Source: Caulobacter sp. Root343 (GTDB taxonomy: Bacteria; Pseudomonadota; Alphaproteobacteria; Caulobacterales; Caulobacteraceae). Taken from it: 64,000 nucleotides of DNA. The notes beneath the pieces were generated by a model. The model did not search any database. It was not told where the DNA came from and saw nothing but the letters and a program-made list of their open reading frames with translations. This document shows, in pieces, positions 46,394-55,588 of the stretch. The DNA lies in the NCBI RefSeq assembly GCF_001425745.1, contig NZ_LMDF01000008.1, forward strand, positions 140,958 to 204,957. The letters are read 5' to 3'. Position 1 is the stretch's first letter; the number at the start of each line of letters is the position of its first letter. The translations under genes were made by a program, and so were the position numbers.

Positions 46394-46472
46394 CGTCCGG
46401 CGTCCCTTAAGCGTCCGGGACGCTCCCGTTCTGATTGACCCGGCCGCCGCCGCGCCCTACTCACGCCGGGTC

Positions 46473-46877
46473 ATGCGCACCCGCCTTGGACAGTTCCGAG
46501 CCCTGCTCGCCGCGATCGCGGCGATGCTGGCCGTGTGCGTCCAGGTGCTGGCCCCCAGCGCGGCCATGGCCCACGACCTGCGCGAAAGCGGCTCGGCGAT
46601 CGTCATCTGCTCGGCCGACGGCGCCAAGGCCGTGCTGGTCGGCGAGGATGGCGCGATCCGCACGGCGCCAGCCAAGGGCTTCATGGGGCTGAAATGCTCC
46701 AACTGCGTCGGCGCGACCCTGGCCGTCACCCTGGACGCACCGGCGCCGGCCGTCGCGCCGGTCCAGTATGCCGAATTCATCGAGACGCCTGTCGAACGCG
46801 TGCTCGGCGTGCGTGGCCACGCCCGCGCCCCGCCGCGTCCGCCCAGCCAGGGCCCGCCCCTCTTCCTGAACGCCTGA
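46473..46877 (+). CDS. DUF2946-like secreted metal-associated protein
   Basis: A 134-aa protein with a TM/signal segment (ALLAAIAAMLAVCVQVLAPSA). Two cysteine motifs, IVICSADGAKA and LKCSNCVGA, match the DUF2946 pattern found beside copper genes. The C-terminus is proline-rich. The probable start is ATG 46473. It lies 79 bp after the kinase and 66 bp before a TonB receptor, so a shared operon is plausible. Confidence 0.7.
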   Translation: MRTRLGQFRALLAAIAAMLAVCVQVLAPSAAMAHDLRESGSAIVICSADGAKAVLVGEDGAIRTAPAKGFMGLKCSNCVGATLAVTLDAPAPAVAPVQYAEFIETPVERVLGVRGHARAPPRPPSQGPPLFLNA

Positions 46878-46943
46878 CCTTTTGCCGCCGCGCCGCGTTG
46901 ATGACGCCGCGTGCCCCGTCACGTTCCAGGATCGTCCGCTTCC

Positions 46944-49013
46944 ATGTCGCTTATCCTTCGCCGCGCCCTGCTGGGCGCCGCCGCGTTCGCCGCCGTTGCT
47001 CCCGCCGCGCACGCCAGCGCCACCCCCGCCCTCGTCAACGACGACGACGCCAAGGTTTCGTCGGTCATCGTCACGGCCCGTCCCGATCCCGAGGACCCGC
47101 CGGTCGTCGCGGCCGCGCGCAAGCGCCTGTCGGAGACCCCCGGCGGGGTGTCGGTGATCTCGCAGGAATCCTACATCAACCGCCAGGCCCTGGCCCTCGA
47201 CGACATGCTGCGCGACGCCCCTGGCGTCTACGCCCAGCGCAAGTGGGGCGGCGACATCCGGATCTCGATCCGCGGCTCGGGCATCGGCAACGCCAGCCAC
47301 AATCGCGGCCTGCTGCTGGCCCAGGACGGCGTGCCGCTGAACGAGGCCGACGGCTATGGCGACAGCCAGGTCGCCGACCCGCTGAACACCCGGTACGCCG
47401 AGGTCTATCGCGGCGGCAACGCCCTGCGCTTCGGCGGCGCCCTGCTGGGCGGGGCGATCAACATGATTACGCCGACTGGCAAGGACGCCGGCTTCGCGAA
47501 CCAGGTCCGCCTCGACGGCGGCTCCTACGGCCTGGCCCGCGAGCACGTCGCCGTGGCGCGCCAGGTCGGTGACTGGGACGTCTTCATCGCCGCCACCAAC
47601 CAGACCAGCCAGGGCTGGCGCTCGCAGAGCCAGCAGAACATTCAGTTCGGCAGCCTCAACATCGGCCGTTCGCTTGGCGAAGACCGCGAGGTCCGGTTCA
47701 TCGTCAACGGCTCGAACATCAACCAGGAGATCCCTGGCTCCCTGACCCTGGCCCAGTTCGAGGCCAATCCGCGCCAGTCGGCCGCCAGCGCCCTGGCCAA
47801 CGACCAAGGCCGCAACCAGCGCGGCGTGCGCGGCTCGCTAGGGACCACCTGGCGCCTGAACGACCAGCTCGTATTCCAGGGCGCGGTCTATGCGGTGTGG
47901 AAGGACCTCGATCATCCGATCTTCCAGGTCGTCGACCAGCAGAGCCGCAACTACGGCGCCTTCGGCCGGTTCGACTGGGACGGCCAGATCGGGGGCAAGC
48001 GGGCCGACGCCTTCTTCGGCGCCTGGTACCGGACCGGCGACATGGACTCCAACTTCTACGTCAACAATCGCGGGGCGCGCGGCGCGGCGACCTCGCGCAC
48101 CCTGCAGAACGCCAAGGCCGTCGACGTCTTCGGCGAGGGCCGGCTGTTCGTCACCGACCAGGTGGCGGTCGTGGCCGGCGCGACCTGGGGCCAGGCCGAG
48201 CGCGACTACACGAGCTTCGCGGTCCCGGGCCAGTCGACGACCTTCGACCTGAAGGCCGGCAAGACCTACAACTGGGTCTCGCCGCGCGTCGGCCTGCTCT
48301 GGCAGGACGGGGCCGGCGACCAGCTCTTCGCCAACCTGACCCGCTCGGTCGAGCCGCCGAACTTCAGCTCCATGACCCCGACCAATACCGGCTTCACGCC
48401 CGTTCGCGCCCAGAAGGCCTGGACCGGCGAGGTCGGCGCGCGCGGCCATCGGGGCCCCTTCACCTACGACCTGACGCTCTACCGCGCCGAGCTGAAGGGC
48501 GAGATGCTGCAGTACGCGGTGACCTCGTCGGTCCCGGCCGCGACCTTCAACGCGGGCAAGACCGTCCACCAGGGGATCGAGGCGGCGCTGGACTGGTCGC
48601 CGGCCAAGCGTTGGCGCTGGCGCCAGACCTGGACCTGGTCGGACTTCCGCTTCAAGGACGACGTCCAGTTCGGCGACAACCGCCTGCCGATCGTGCCCAA
48701 GAGCTTCTACCGCTCGGAAGTCCGCTACGACGATCCGCGCGGCTGGTTCCTGGCCCCATCGATCGAATGGTCGGCGACCGACCAGTGGATCGACTACAAC
48801 AACACCAGGAAGGCCCTGAGCTACGCGATCCTGAACCTGAATGCCGGCTGGAAGGTCAGCGACCAGGTCTCGGTGTTCGTCGACGCCCGGAACCTGACCG
48901 ACAAGGCCTATGTCTCCAACACCCAGGCCACGATCGCCTGGGCGCCAGCCACCGCCACGCTCTGGCCCGGCGACGGGCGCTCGGTGTTCGGCGGCCTCAC
49001 CGTGACCTTCTGA
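46944..49013 (+). CDS. TonB-dependent receptor of the copper gene set
   Basis: A 689-aa outer-membrane receptor. A signal peptide (AAAFAAVAPAAHA) is followed by a plug domain (SVIVTARPDPEDPP; GGVSVISQESYINR; DGVPLNEADGYGDSQV) and a barrel ending GRSVFGGLTVTF. The plug resembles FecA/OprC-like receptors that take metal or siderophore. Together with the PCu(A)C chaperone just downstream, copper is the likely cargo, but siderophore-iron is possible. The ATG at 46944 is chosen over 46911 because it begins the signal peptide. Confidence 0.88.
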   Translation: MSLILRRALLGAAAFAAVAPAAHASATPALVNDDDAKVSSVIVTARPDPEDPPVVAAARKRLSETPGGVSVISQESYINRQALALDDMLRDAPGVYAQRKWGGDIRISIRGSGIGNASHNRGLLLAQDGVPLNEADGYGDSQVADPLNTRYAEVYRGGNALRFGGALLGGAINMITPTGKDAGFANQVRLDGGSYGLAREHVAVARQVGDWDVFIAATNQTSQGWRSQSQQNIQFGSLNIGRSLGEDREVRFIVNGSNINQEIPGSLTLAQFEANPRQSAASALANDQGRNQRGVRGSLGTTWRLNDQLVFQGAVYAVWKDLDHPIFQVVDQQSRNYGAFGRFDWDGQIGGKRADAFFGAWYRTGDMDSNFYVNNRGARGAATSRTLQNAKAVDVFGEGRLFVTDQVAVVAGATWGQAERDYTSFAVPGQSTTFDLKAGKTYNWVSPRVGLLWQDGAGDQLFANLTRSVEPPNFSSMTPTNTGFTPVRAQKAWTGEVGARGHRGPFTYDLTLYRAELKGEMLQYAVTSSVPAATFNAGKTVHQGIEAALDWSPAKRWRWRQTWTWSDFRFKDDVQFGDNRLPIVPKSFYRSEVRYDDPRGWFLAPSIEWSATDQWIDYNNTRKALSYAILNLNAGWKVSDQVSVFVDARNLTDKAYVSNTQATIAWAPATATLWPGDGRSVFGGLTVTF

Positions 49014-49024
49014 GGGAGAACCAG

Positions 49025-49516
49025 ATGAAAGCCCCGCCAATCGCCGCCTGCGCCCTCGCTGCCGTCGCGGTCCTGCTCGCCGCCGCCCCCGTTCGGGCCG
49101 CCGACGCCAAGCTCGGCGCCGTGACCGTCCTCCAGCCTTGGAGCCGCCCGGCCCAGGCGGGCATGAACGGGGTGGGCTTCCTGACCATCGCCAACGCCGG
49201 CAAGACTCCGGTGACCCTGAAGGGCGCGCAGAGCCCGGCGGCCGGCAAGATCGAGATCCACCAGTCGGCCATGGCGGACGGGGTGATGACCATGCGCCGC
49301 CAGGACGCCGGCGTGGTGATCCCGCCCGGCGGCGAGGTCGCCTTCGCGCCCGGCGGCTATCACTTCATGCTGCTGGGCCTGAAGCGGGCGCAAGGGCCGG
49401 GGCAAAAAGTTCCGGTAACACTGCTCTTCGACAAGGGCCGGAAACTCCAGGTCGAGCTGACCGTCCAGCTGGCCCCGCCGCCCGCCGCGCGGGCCATGCC
49501 GGAGCACGCGCACTGA
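49025..49516 (+). CDS. PCu(A)C-family periplasmic copper chaperone
   Basis: A 163-aa protein with a signal peptide (AVAVLLAAAPVRAAD). The copper-binding pattern H-x10-M ... H-x-M is present: His in IEIHQSAMADGVMTM and HFM in GGYHFMLLGL, with 22 residues between Met and His. A short C-terminal tail (MPEHAH) adds further possible ligands. These proteins deliver Cu(I) to cytochrome oxidase. The gap to the TonB receptor is 11 bp. Confidence 0.92.
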   Translation: MKAPPIAACALAAVAVLLAAAPVRAADAKLGAVTVLQPWSRPAQAGMNGVGFLTIANAGKTPVTLKGAQSPAAGKIEIHQSAMADGVMTMRRQDAGVVIPPGGEVAFAPGGYHFMLLGLKRAQGPGQKVPVTLLFDKGRKLQVELTVQLAPPPAARAMPEHAH

Positions 49517-49618
49517 CGCCGGGCTCCAAAAAATGGGGTACATGAACTTTTTTTAAGGGAGCAAATTTTTCACGCCGTTGCAGATTGCCGCCAGCTCACA
49601 CCAACGGACGCGATTTCC

Positions 49619-51739
49619 ATGAAAAGAGTTTGGTTCGGCGCAGCGGCTGTCGCCGCCCTGTCGATGTCTGCCTTCGGGGCGCAAGCCCACGAACAACATC
49701 CCTGCATCGACGACGCCTGCGTCATGCAATCTCTGCTGCCGGCCCTCGCCGAAGGCGCGGCCGCCGGCGACGTGACGTCGCTGGAATCGCCGCGCTACGG
49801 GACCTGGGGCTTCGACCTCTCGGGCATGGACACCTCGGTGAAGCCGGGCGACGACTTCTACAAGTTCGCCAACGGCGCCTGGGACGCCAAGACCACCATC
49901 CCGTCGGACCGCGTCCGCTACGGCAATTTCGACAAGCTGGCCGAGCTGTCGGAAGCCCGCACCAAGGCGATCATCGAAGGCGCCGCCGCCGACAAGGCCG
50001 CGACCGGCGAGAAGGCCAAGATCGGCGCCGCTTATCGCGCCTTCATGGACGAGGCCGCGATCGAGAAGCTGGACGCCAAGCCGATCCAGCCGTGGCTGGA
50101 CGGCGTCAGGAAGGTCAAGACCAAGGACGAGTTCACCGCCCTGATGGGCAAGAGCTCGGTCACGCCCTACACCACCCTGATCGGCCTGGGCATCTCGACC
50201 GACGCCAAGAACCCCAAGGCCTATGCCGTCTACGCCTCGACCGGCGGCCTCAGCCTGCCCGACCGCGACTACTATCTGGACGCCAAGTTCGCCGACAAGA
50301 AGACGGCCTATCTGGCCTATGTCGAGAAGATGCTGACCCTGGGCGGCTGGGAAAAGCCGGCCGAGAACGCCAAGGCCATCGTCGACTTCGAGACCAAGCT
50401 GGCCGAGGCCACCTGGACCCGCGTCGAGCGCCGCAACCGCGACAAGACCTACAACCCGGCCACCCTGGCCGAGCTGCAGGCCATGACCCCGGGCTACGAC
50501 TGGAACAAGTACCTGGTCGGCACCGAACTGCCGAAGATCGACCGCGTCGTCGTCACGACCAACACCTCGTTCCCGAAGTTCGCCAAGATCTACGCCGACA
50601 CCCCGCTGGAGACCCTGAAGGCCTGGCAGGCGTTCAAGGTGATCGACGGCGGCGCCGGCCTGCTGTCCAAGCGCTTCGTCGACGCCAACTTCGAGTTCCG
50701 CAACAAGACCCTGTCGGGCCAGCCCGAGCAGCGCCCGCGCTGGAAGCGGGCCGTGGCCTCGGTCAACGGCACCCTGGGCGAGGCGGTCGGCAAGGAATAT
50801 GTCGCCGCCTACTTCCCGCCGGAGTCCAAGGCCAAGATGGTCGCCCTGGTCGGCGACATCCGCACGGTGCTGAAGACCCGCATCGACAACCTCGACTGGA
50901 TGGGCGCCGACACCAAGGTCAAGGCCCAGGAGAAGCTGGCCAAGTTCACCGTCAAGATCGGCTATCCCGACAAGTGGCGTGACTACAGCAAGCTGGAGAT
51001 CAAGGAAGGCGACGCCTACGGCAACGCCATGCGCGCCGGCGCCTGGGACTACCGCTACGACGTCGAGCGCCTGAACAAGCCGGTCGACAAGACCGAGTGG
51101 GGCATGACCCCGCAGACGGTCAACGCCTACTACAACTCGGTCAACAACGAGATCGTGTTCCCGGCCGCCATCCTGCAGGCGCCGTTCTTCCACCCCGACG
51201 CCGACCCGGCCGTCAACTACGGCGGCATCGGCGGCGTGATCGGCCACGAGATCGGCCACGGCTTCGACGACCAGGGCCGCAAGTCCGACGGCGACGGCGT
51301 GCTGCGCGACTGGTGGACGGCCGAAGACGCCGCCAAGTTCAACGCCCAGGCCGCCAAGCTGGGCGCCCAGTACTCGGCGTTCGAGCCCTTCCCGGGCGTG
51401 CACGTCAACGGCGGCCTGACCATGGGCGAGAACATCGGCGACATGGGCGGCCTGGCCTTCGGCCTCGACGCCTACCACGTCTCGCTGAAGGGCAAGCCCT
51501 CGCCGGTCCTGGACGGCTTCACCGGCGACCAGCGCGTCTATCTCGGCTGGGCCCAGGTCTGGCGCCAGAAGACCCGCGACGACGCCCTGAAGCAGCAGAT
51601 CGCCAGCGACCCGCACTCGCCGGCGCTCTATCGCGTCAACGGCACCATCCGCAATCAGCCGGGCTGGTACGCCGCCTTCGACATCAAGCCGGGCGACAAG
51701 CTGTACGTCGCGCCGGAAGATCGCGTGAAGATCTGGTAG
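49619..51739 (+). CDS. M13-family zinc metallopeptidase (neprilysin-like)
   Basis: A secreted endopeptidase of 706 aa. Signal peptide AAAVAALSMSAFGAQAHE; N-terminal M13 domain (PGDDFYKFANGAWDAKTTIP) with the zinc-binding HEIGH in VIGHEIGHGFDDQG, third ligand Glu in GENIGDMGG, substrate-site NAYYN, and a CxxW-less ending EDRVKIW. It cleaves small peptides in the periplasm. It is monocistronic, with a clear terminator behind it. Confidence 0.95.
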   Translation: MKRVWFGAAAVAALSMSAFGAQAHEQHPCIDDACVMQSLLPALAEGAAAGDVTSLESPRYGTWGFDLSGMDTSVKPGDDFYKFANGAWDAKTTIPSDRVRYGNFDKLAELSEARTKAIIEGAAADKAATGEKAKIGAAYRAFMDEAAIEKLDAKPIQPWLDGVRKVKTKDEFTALMGKSSVTPYTTLIGLGISTDAKNPKAYAVYASTGGLSLPDRDYYLDAKFADKKTAYLAYVEKMLTLGGWEKPAENAKAIVDFETKLAEATWTRVERRNRDKTYNPATLAELQAMTPGYDWNKYLVGTELPKIDRVVVTTNTSFPKFAKIYADTPLETLKAWQAFKVIDGGAGLLSKRFVDANFEFRNKTLSGQPEQRPRWKRAVASVNGTLGEAVGKEYVAAYFPPESKAKMVALVGDIRTVLKTRIDNLDWMGADTKVKAQEKLAKFTVKIGYPDKWRDYSKLEIKEGDAYGNAMRAGAWDYRYDVERLNKPVDKTEWGMTPQTVNAYYNSVNNEIVFPAAILQAPFFHPDADPAVNYGGIGGVIGHEIGHGFDDQGRKSDGDGVLRDWWTAEDAAKFNAQAAKLGAQYSAFEPFPGVHVNGGLTMGENIGDMGGLAFGLDAYHVSLKGKPSPVLDGFTGDQRVYLGWAQVWRQKTRDDALKQQIASDPHSPALYRVNGTIRNQPGWYAAFDIKPGDKLYVAPEDRVKIW

Positions 51740-51764
51740 CTCGCGCTATCGGATCGAAGACAGG

Positions 51765-51793
51765 AGGGCCGCCGGGCGACCGGCGGCCCTTTT
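51765..51793 (+). terminator. Rho-independent terminator of the M13 gene
   Basis: An 11-bp GC stem (AGGGCCGCCGG at 51765-51775, loop GCGA, complement at 51780-51790) followed by a TTT run. It begins 25 bp after the stop codon. Confidence 0.9.
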
Positions 51794-51917
51794 GCTGGGC
51801 GGCGACTTTCCGGACTGGGCGGACATCGCTTCCCTGATCCCATTCAGCAGAGGTTCACCCCAGGCTTGGCCATCTGCGAGCTAACGGCCAATCCAATTGG
51901 GCTGATGGGGGAAGACG

Positions 51918-53324
51918 ATGAACATCACGCGGCGCGGACACCTCCATGCGCTGACAGCGACGCTTGGCCTAGCTCTGGCCCGGCCAGCGCTCGCGGCGAA
52001 CGACGCCTTCCCTGGAACCTGGACGGGGGTCCTCGACGTGGGAGCGCAGCTGACCTTGCGCCTCGTCATCGATCCCGACGGCGTTGGCCTGATCAGCGTC
52101 GATCAAGGCAGCGGGCGGATTCCGGGAACCGAGGTTGTCTTGGACGACCGCCGTATCCGCGTGGTCTTCAAGGCCATAGGCGCGACTTTCGAGGGCGCGT
52201 TGACGGACGAACGCCACATCGACGGCGTCTTCACGCAAGGCGGCGCTCACGAGATTCGCTTTACACGCGGCTTGGTCGCGGAGGCCGCGCCGGAGCCGGC
52301 TCGGCTTCCTCTGACGCCCGATCGGCTGGAACAAACGCGGGCGGCCGCTGGCGCGCCGGCCATCGGCGCGGCGTGGTCCAGCGTGAAAGGTTCGGCCACC
52401 CTTGTCGCGGGCCTGCGCTCCACCCAGGCCTCGATCACCGTGAAGCCCAAGGACCAGTGGCACTGGGGCTCGATCACCAAGTCGATGACCGCCACCCTGT
52501 GCGCCCGCCTGGCGGAGGCGGGCGGCATCGGTTGGGACACGACCATCGGCCAGGTGCTCGACGGACCTGACTATCAGACGCCCGCCGCTTTTCGCGACGC
52601 CACCCTTCTGCATCTTCTCAGCCATCGCGCGGGCCTCCAGCCCAACGTCATCGGCATGGAATTCAGCTCTCTTCTCCTTGGCGACCCTCGCGCGGATCGA
52701 CTGAAGTTCGCCCGCGCGGCGCTGGCCCTCAAGCCGGCCGCGGCTTTGGGGGCCCGGATGATCTACAGCAACAACGGCTACGTCATCGCCGGGGCCATGC
52801 TGGAGAAGGTTACGGGACGGCCGTGGGAAGCCCTGATCCAGGCGGAGGTCTTCGCGCCTCTTGGCGTCAAGCACGCGGGACAAGGGCCGCCGGGTTCGGC
52901 CCGCCGTATCGACCAGCCTTTTGGGCACACCATGACGGCCGGCAAGCTGATCCCGGATCCGCCCGGCCAGCCAGGCAGCGACAACCCCGTGGCCATAGGT
53001 CCCGCGGGACGCGTTCACATGCCGCTGGCGGACATGCTCACCTACCTTAGGGCCCACCGCGACCGTCCCGCCCGTTTCCTGAAGCCGGAAACCTGGACCA
53101 GGCTGCACACGCCGGCTTTCGGCGACGCCTATGCGCTGGGCTGGCTCGTCCGCAAGGACGGCGGTCTCTGGCACAATGGCTCCAACACCATGTGGTACGG
53201 CGAAGTCCTGGTCGATCCGAAGACCGGCGTCGTCTGCGCCGCATGCGCCAACGACGCGTCGGCCGGTGCGAAGAAGGCGGTGGCGGAGGTGCTCATGGCA
53301 GCGAGAGCAGCGGCCTTGGGCTGA
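51918..53324 (+). CDS. Serine beta-lactamase/penicillin-binding-like hydrolase
   Basis: A 468-aa exported protein; the N-terminus ITRRGHLHALTATLG resembles a twin-arginine signal. The class-C fold motifs are SxxK in GSITKSMTATL, YSN in MIYSNNGYVIAG, and HNGSN (KTG position) in WHNGSNTMWYG. Before this domain is an extra beta-rich N-terminal module (TWTGVLDVGAQLTLRLVIDP, residues 35-110). Esterase, peptidase or beta-lactamase activity are all possible. Confidence 0.85.
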   Translation: MNITRRGHLHALTATLGLALARPALAANDAFPGTWTGVLDVGAQLTLRLVIDPDGVGLISVDQGSGRIPGTEVVLDDRRIRVVFKAIGATFEGALTDERHIDGVFTQGGAHEIRFTRGLVAEAAPEPARLPLTPDRLEQTRAAAGAPAIGAAWSSVKGSATLVAGLRSTQASITVKPKDQWHWGSITKSMTATLCARLAEAGGIGWDTTIGQVLDGPDYQTPAAFRDATLLHLLSHRAGLQPNVIGMEFSSLLLGDPRADRLKFARAALALKPAAALGARMIYSNNGYVIAGAMLEKVTGRPWEALIQAEVFAPLGVKHAGQGPPGSARRIDQPFGHTMTAGKLIPDPPGQPGSDNPVAIGPAGRVHMPLADMLTYLRAHRDRPARFLKPETWTRLHTPAFGDAYALGWLVRKDGGLWHNGSNTMWYGEVLVDPKTGVVCAACANDASAGAKKAVAEVLMAARAAALG

Positions 53325-53339
53325 GGAGGTCGGGCCTAT

Positions 53340-53762
53340 CTACGAGGGTTGAGGGACGAGCCCGATCTGCTGGAGGATCGACAGCATGTCGGGAAGGCCT
53401 CGCTCCTCGACGATCTTTCCGCCCGAGAGTTTGTAGAATGCCATGCTTGTGACCTGGAAGGCCTTGCCGGTCGGCGGCGCGCCCATGAATGAGCCGTCGT
53501 TCGTGCCGCTCATGCCGAAGCGGGCGGCGATCTTGTCGCCCTCGGCCACCGCTTCTTCCAGCACCCACCGCACATCCGAAAAAGCGCTCCGGAGCATCGC
53601 CAAGAGTTCTAGATAGCCATCGGGACCCGACAACGGAGCCGGCGTGCCTGGCGCGTGGAAGATGGCGTCTGTCGAAACAAGCTCCGGCGCCAGTTTCGGG
53701 TCGCCCGAATTTATGAAGTCGGTGAAGCGGCGGATGAATTCGTGGGCGGCGTCTGACGACAT
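53340..53762 (-). CDS. SnoaL-like (NTF2-fold) protein
   Basis: A protein of about 140 aa with the alpha+beta NTF2 cone. FIRRFTDFINSGDPKLAPEL opens the first helix, APGTPAPLSGPDGYLELLAM is typical of the SnoaL/ester-cyclase group, and KIVEERGLPDMLSILQQIGL ends it. The ATG at 53762 has GAGG six bases upstream; a longer GTG frame (53792) is possible. It is divergent from a LysR gene that probably controls it. Substrate unknown. Confidence 0.78.
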   Translation of the reverse strand: MSSDAAHEFIRRFTDFINSGDPKLAPELVSTDAIFHAPGTPAPLSGPDGYLELLAMLRSAFSDVRWVLEEAVAEGDKIAARFGMSGTNDGSFMGAPPTGKAFQVTSMAFYKLSGGKIVEERGLPDMLSILQQIGLVPQPS

Positions 53763-53860
53763 TTCGAACCTCTGCATGGGCGGCTCGCTCACCGGCGGCG
53801 GCGCTCATGCGTGTAATCGAAAACCAACGACCGAATAATGGTAGCATCGGGCCCACAGTA

Positions 53861-53875
53861 GAAACGTAGAGTTTC
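53861..53875. promoter_or_regulatory. Inverted repeat in the SnoaL-LysR divergent spacer
   Basis: GAAACGTAGAGTTTC has 5-bp perfect arms and a 5-bp centre, like a small LysR-type site. It is only three bases before the LysR start, so it could block that gene's ribosome binding or its promoter. Confidence 0.35.
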
Positions 53876-53877
53876 CA

Positions 53878-54759
53878 ATGGATCGACTAGCGGCGATGAA
53901 GGTGTTCATCCGGGCGGTAGAGCTCAGATCGTTCAGCGCCGCGGCCCAGGCGTTGCGGACTTCGCCGCAGTTGGTCGGCAAACAGGTCGGCCAATTGGAA
54001 GCCCACCTCGGGGTGCAACTTCTTCACCGGACGACGCGTCGTCAGAGCCTGACGGATTTCGGACGCGTCTTTTATGACCGGGCCAAGGTCATCCTGGCTG
54101 ACGTCGAGGCGGCGGAAAGCTTGGCCGCCGAAGCCCTGGCGACACCCACGGGTAGGCTTCGGGTCAACGCGCCGGTCAGCTTTGGCATGCATTCGCTGGC
54201 GCCCCGGTTACCTGAATTCCTCCGGGATCACCCGCAGGTGACCGTCGATCTGACGCTCGGTAACCGCGCCGTGGACCTGGTCGATGAGGGCTATGACGTA
54301 CTCTTCCGTGTCGGCGAGTTGGCCGACAGCCGCCTGGTCGGGCGCGCTCTGGCGCCCTATCGGCTCGTCCTGTGCGCGGCGCCCGCCTATCTCGCCGAAG
54401 CGCCGCCGCTTCTGACGCCCCGGGACCTCCAGCAACACGAATGTCTTGGCTTCGCGCATACAGAGCTCCGGACCCATTGGACTTTTGACGGCCCGGAAGG
54501 GCGCACCGTCGTGCCGGTGACGAGTCGTCTGATGGTCGATCATGGGGAACCGCTGCTGCACGCGGCGCTCGCGGGCCTCGGCATCCTGCTGCAACCGGAC
54601 GAACTCCTGCGCCCGGCTTTGGAGGACGGCAGGCTGATCGAAATCTTGCCCGACTACACCGTGCCCACGCGGCCACTACACATCCTGTACGCACCCGACC
54701 GCCGCATGACTCCCAAGCTCCGTAGCTTCATCGACTTCGCCGTTCTGGCGTTTGGCTGA
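53878..54759 (+). CDS. LysR-family transcriptional regulator (second)
   Basis: A 293-aa regulator with the HTH in residues 5-40 (VELRSFSAAAQALRTSPQLVG) and a substrate domain from residue 90 (TGRLRVNAPVSFGMHSLAP). It is of the same DmlR/CrgA-like subgroup as the gene at 10.6 kb. Its divergent neighbour, the SnoaL-like protein, is the likely target. Confidence 0.9.
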   Translation: MDRLAAMKVFIRAVELRSFSAAAQALRTSPQLVGKQVGQLEAHLGVQLLHRTTRRQSLTDFGRVFYDRAKVILADVEAAESLAAEALATPTGRLRVNAPVSFGMHSLAPRLPEFLRDHPQVTVDLTLGNRAVDLVDEGYDVLFRVGELADSRLVGRALAPYRLVLCAAPAYLAEAPPLLTPRDLQQHECLGFAHTELRTHWTFDGPEGRTVVPVTSRLMVDHGEPLLHAALAGLGILLQPDELLRPALEDGRLIEILPDYTVPTRPLHILYAPDRRMTPKLRSFIDFAVLAFG

Positions 54760-54860
54760 TCGCCCGACGACAGACTTCAGGGTTTCGCGATAGCGGCGCC
54801 GACTTCCTACCCCGCTCCTGCGCGCTCGACATTTGTCCGAGGTCGCGCGGCATCCCCCCG

Positions 54861-55448
54861 CTAATCGGACAGCAACGCGCTGTGCGCCGTCCAAAATCTC
54901 TCCGCCGCCCCGACGAGATTCTGCCGGCAGATCTCGGCGATCTCCCACAGATCGGCGCCGCGGGGGCCAGGGCCGATCCGAAGCACGTCGGCGGCGCTGC
55001 CCTCGAAGGCGTCGCGGGCCGCGGTGAGATCGAGGGCGCGGATGTAGAGGGTCGCGCCCGGCCAGCGTTCGATCGGCATTTCCAGGAACTTGTTCACGGT
55101 CGTGTCGCGGTGGGTGCGCTGAGAGAAGATCGCGGCCGGCAGTCCGTCCTCGTTTCGCAACTGGATGGCCGCCTCCATCGTCGAGAGGCCGTCGAGCATC
55201 GCCCTGAAGGCGTCGCCGATCGCCCTGACGAGGTCGTCGCGTTCCCTTTGCTTCTCGCGGCGAAGGGCGTCGATCTGCCGGTTGGTCATGACGATGGTGG
55301 CGACGATCGCCCCCACGGTGCCCACCGCCTGCGCCCAGGCCGCGACGTCGCTGCTCTTCATGCCCCAGATGATCGCGAGGCTGGCCGCGCAGGCGACGCC
55401 GACAAGCAGTACGACGAACGTCAGGAGGATCTCACGATGGCGCGTCAT
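54861..55448 (-). CDS. Two-TM membrane protein with a cytosolic helical domain
   Basis: A 195-aa protein. Two N-terminal TM segments (EILLTFVVLLVGVACAASLAI; AWAQAVGTVGAIVATIVMT) are followed by a charged helical linker (RQIDALRREKQRERDDLVRA) and a soluble domain of about 120 residues. I do not recognise it; the TM-helix-soluble arrangement resembles the small sensor-like membrane proteins near defence genes, but no such genes are here. It converges on the LysR gene. Confidence 0.6.
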   Translation of the reverse strand: MTRHREILLTFVVLLVGVACAASLAIIWGMKSSDVAAWAQAVGTVGAIVATIVMTNRQIDALRREKQRERDDLVRAIGDAFRAMLDGLSTMEAAIQLRNEDGLPAAIFSQRTHRDTTVNKFLEMPIERWPGATLYIRALDLTAARDAFEGSAADVLRIGPGPRGADLWEIAEICRQNLVGAAERFWTAHSALLSD

Positions 55449-55588
55449 GCGGCCCAGCTTCGCACAACCGGCGGAGGCGTCCAGTCACCCGCCGTCAACG
55501 CCACCGCCTTGCCTTTCCCCCGGCCATGAAAGAGTCTGCCGGTTCGGCCGCCGCACGGTTCGCCGGGTCTTCCTGAGGTGACTGCGAC

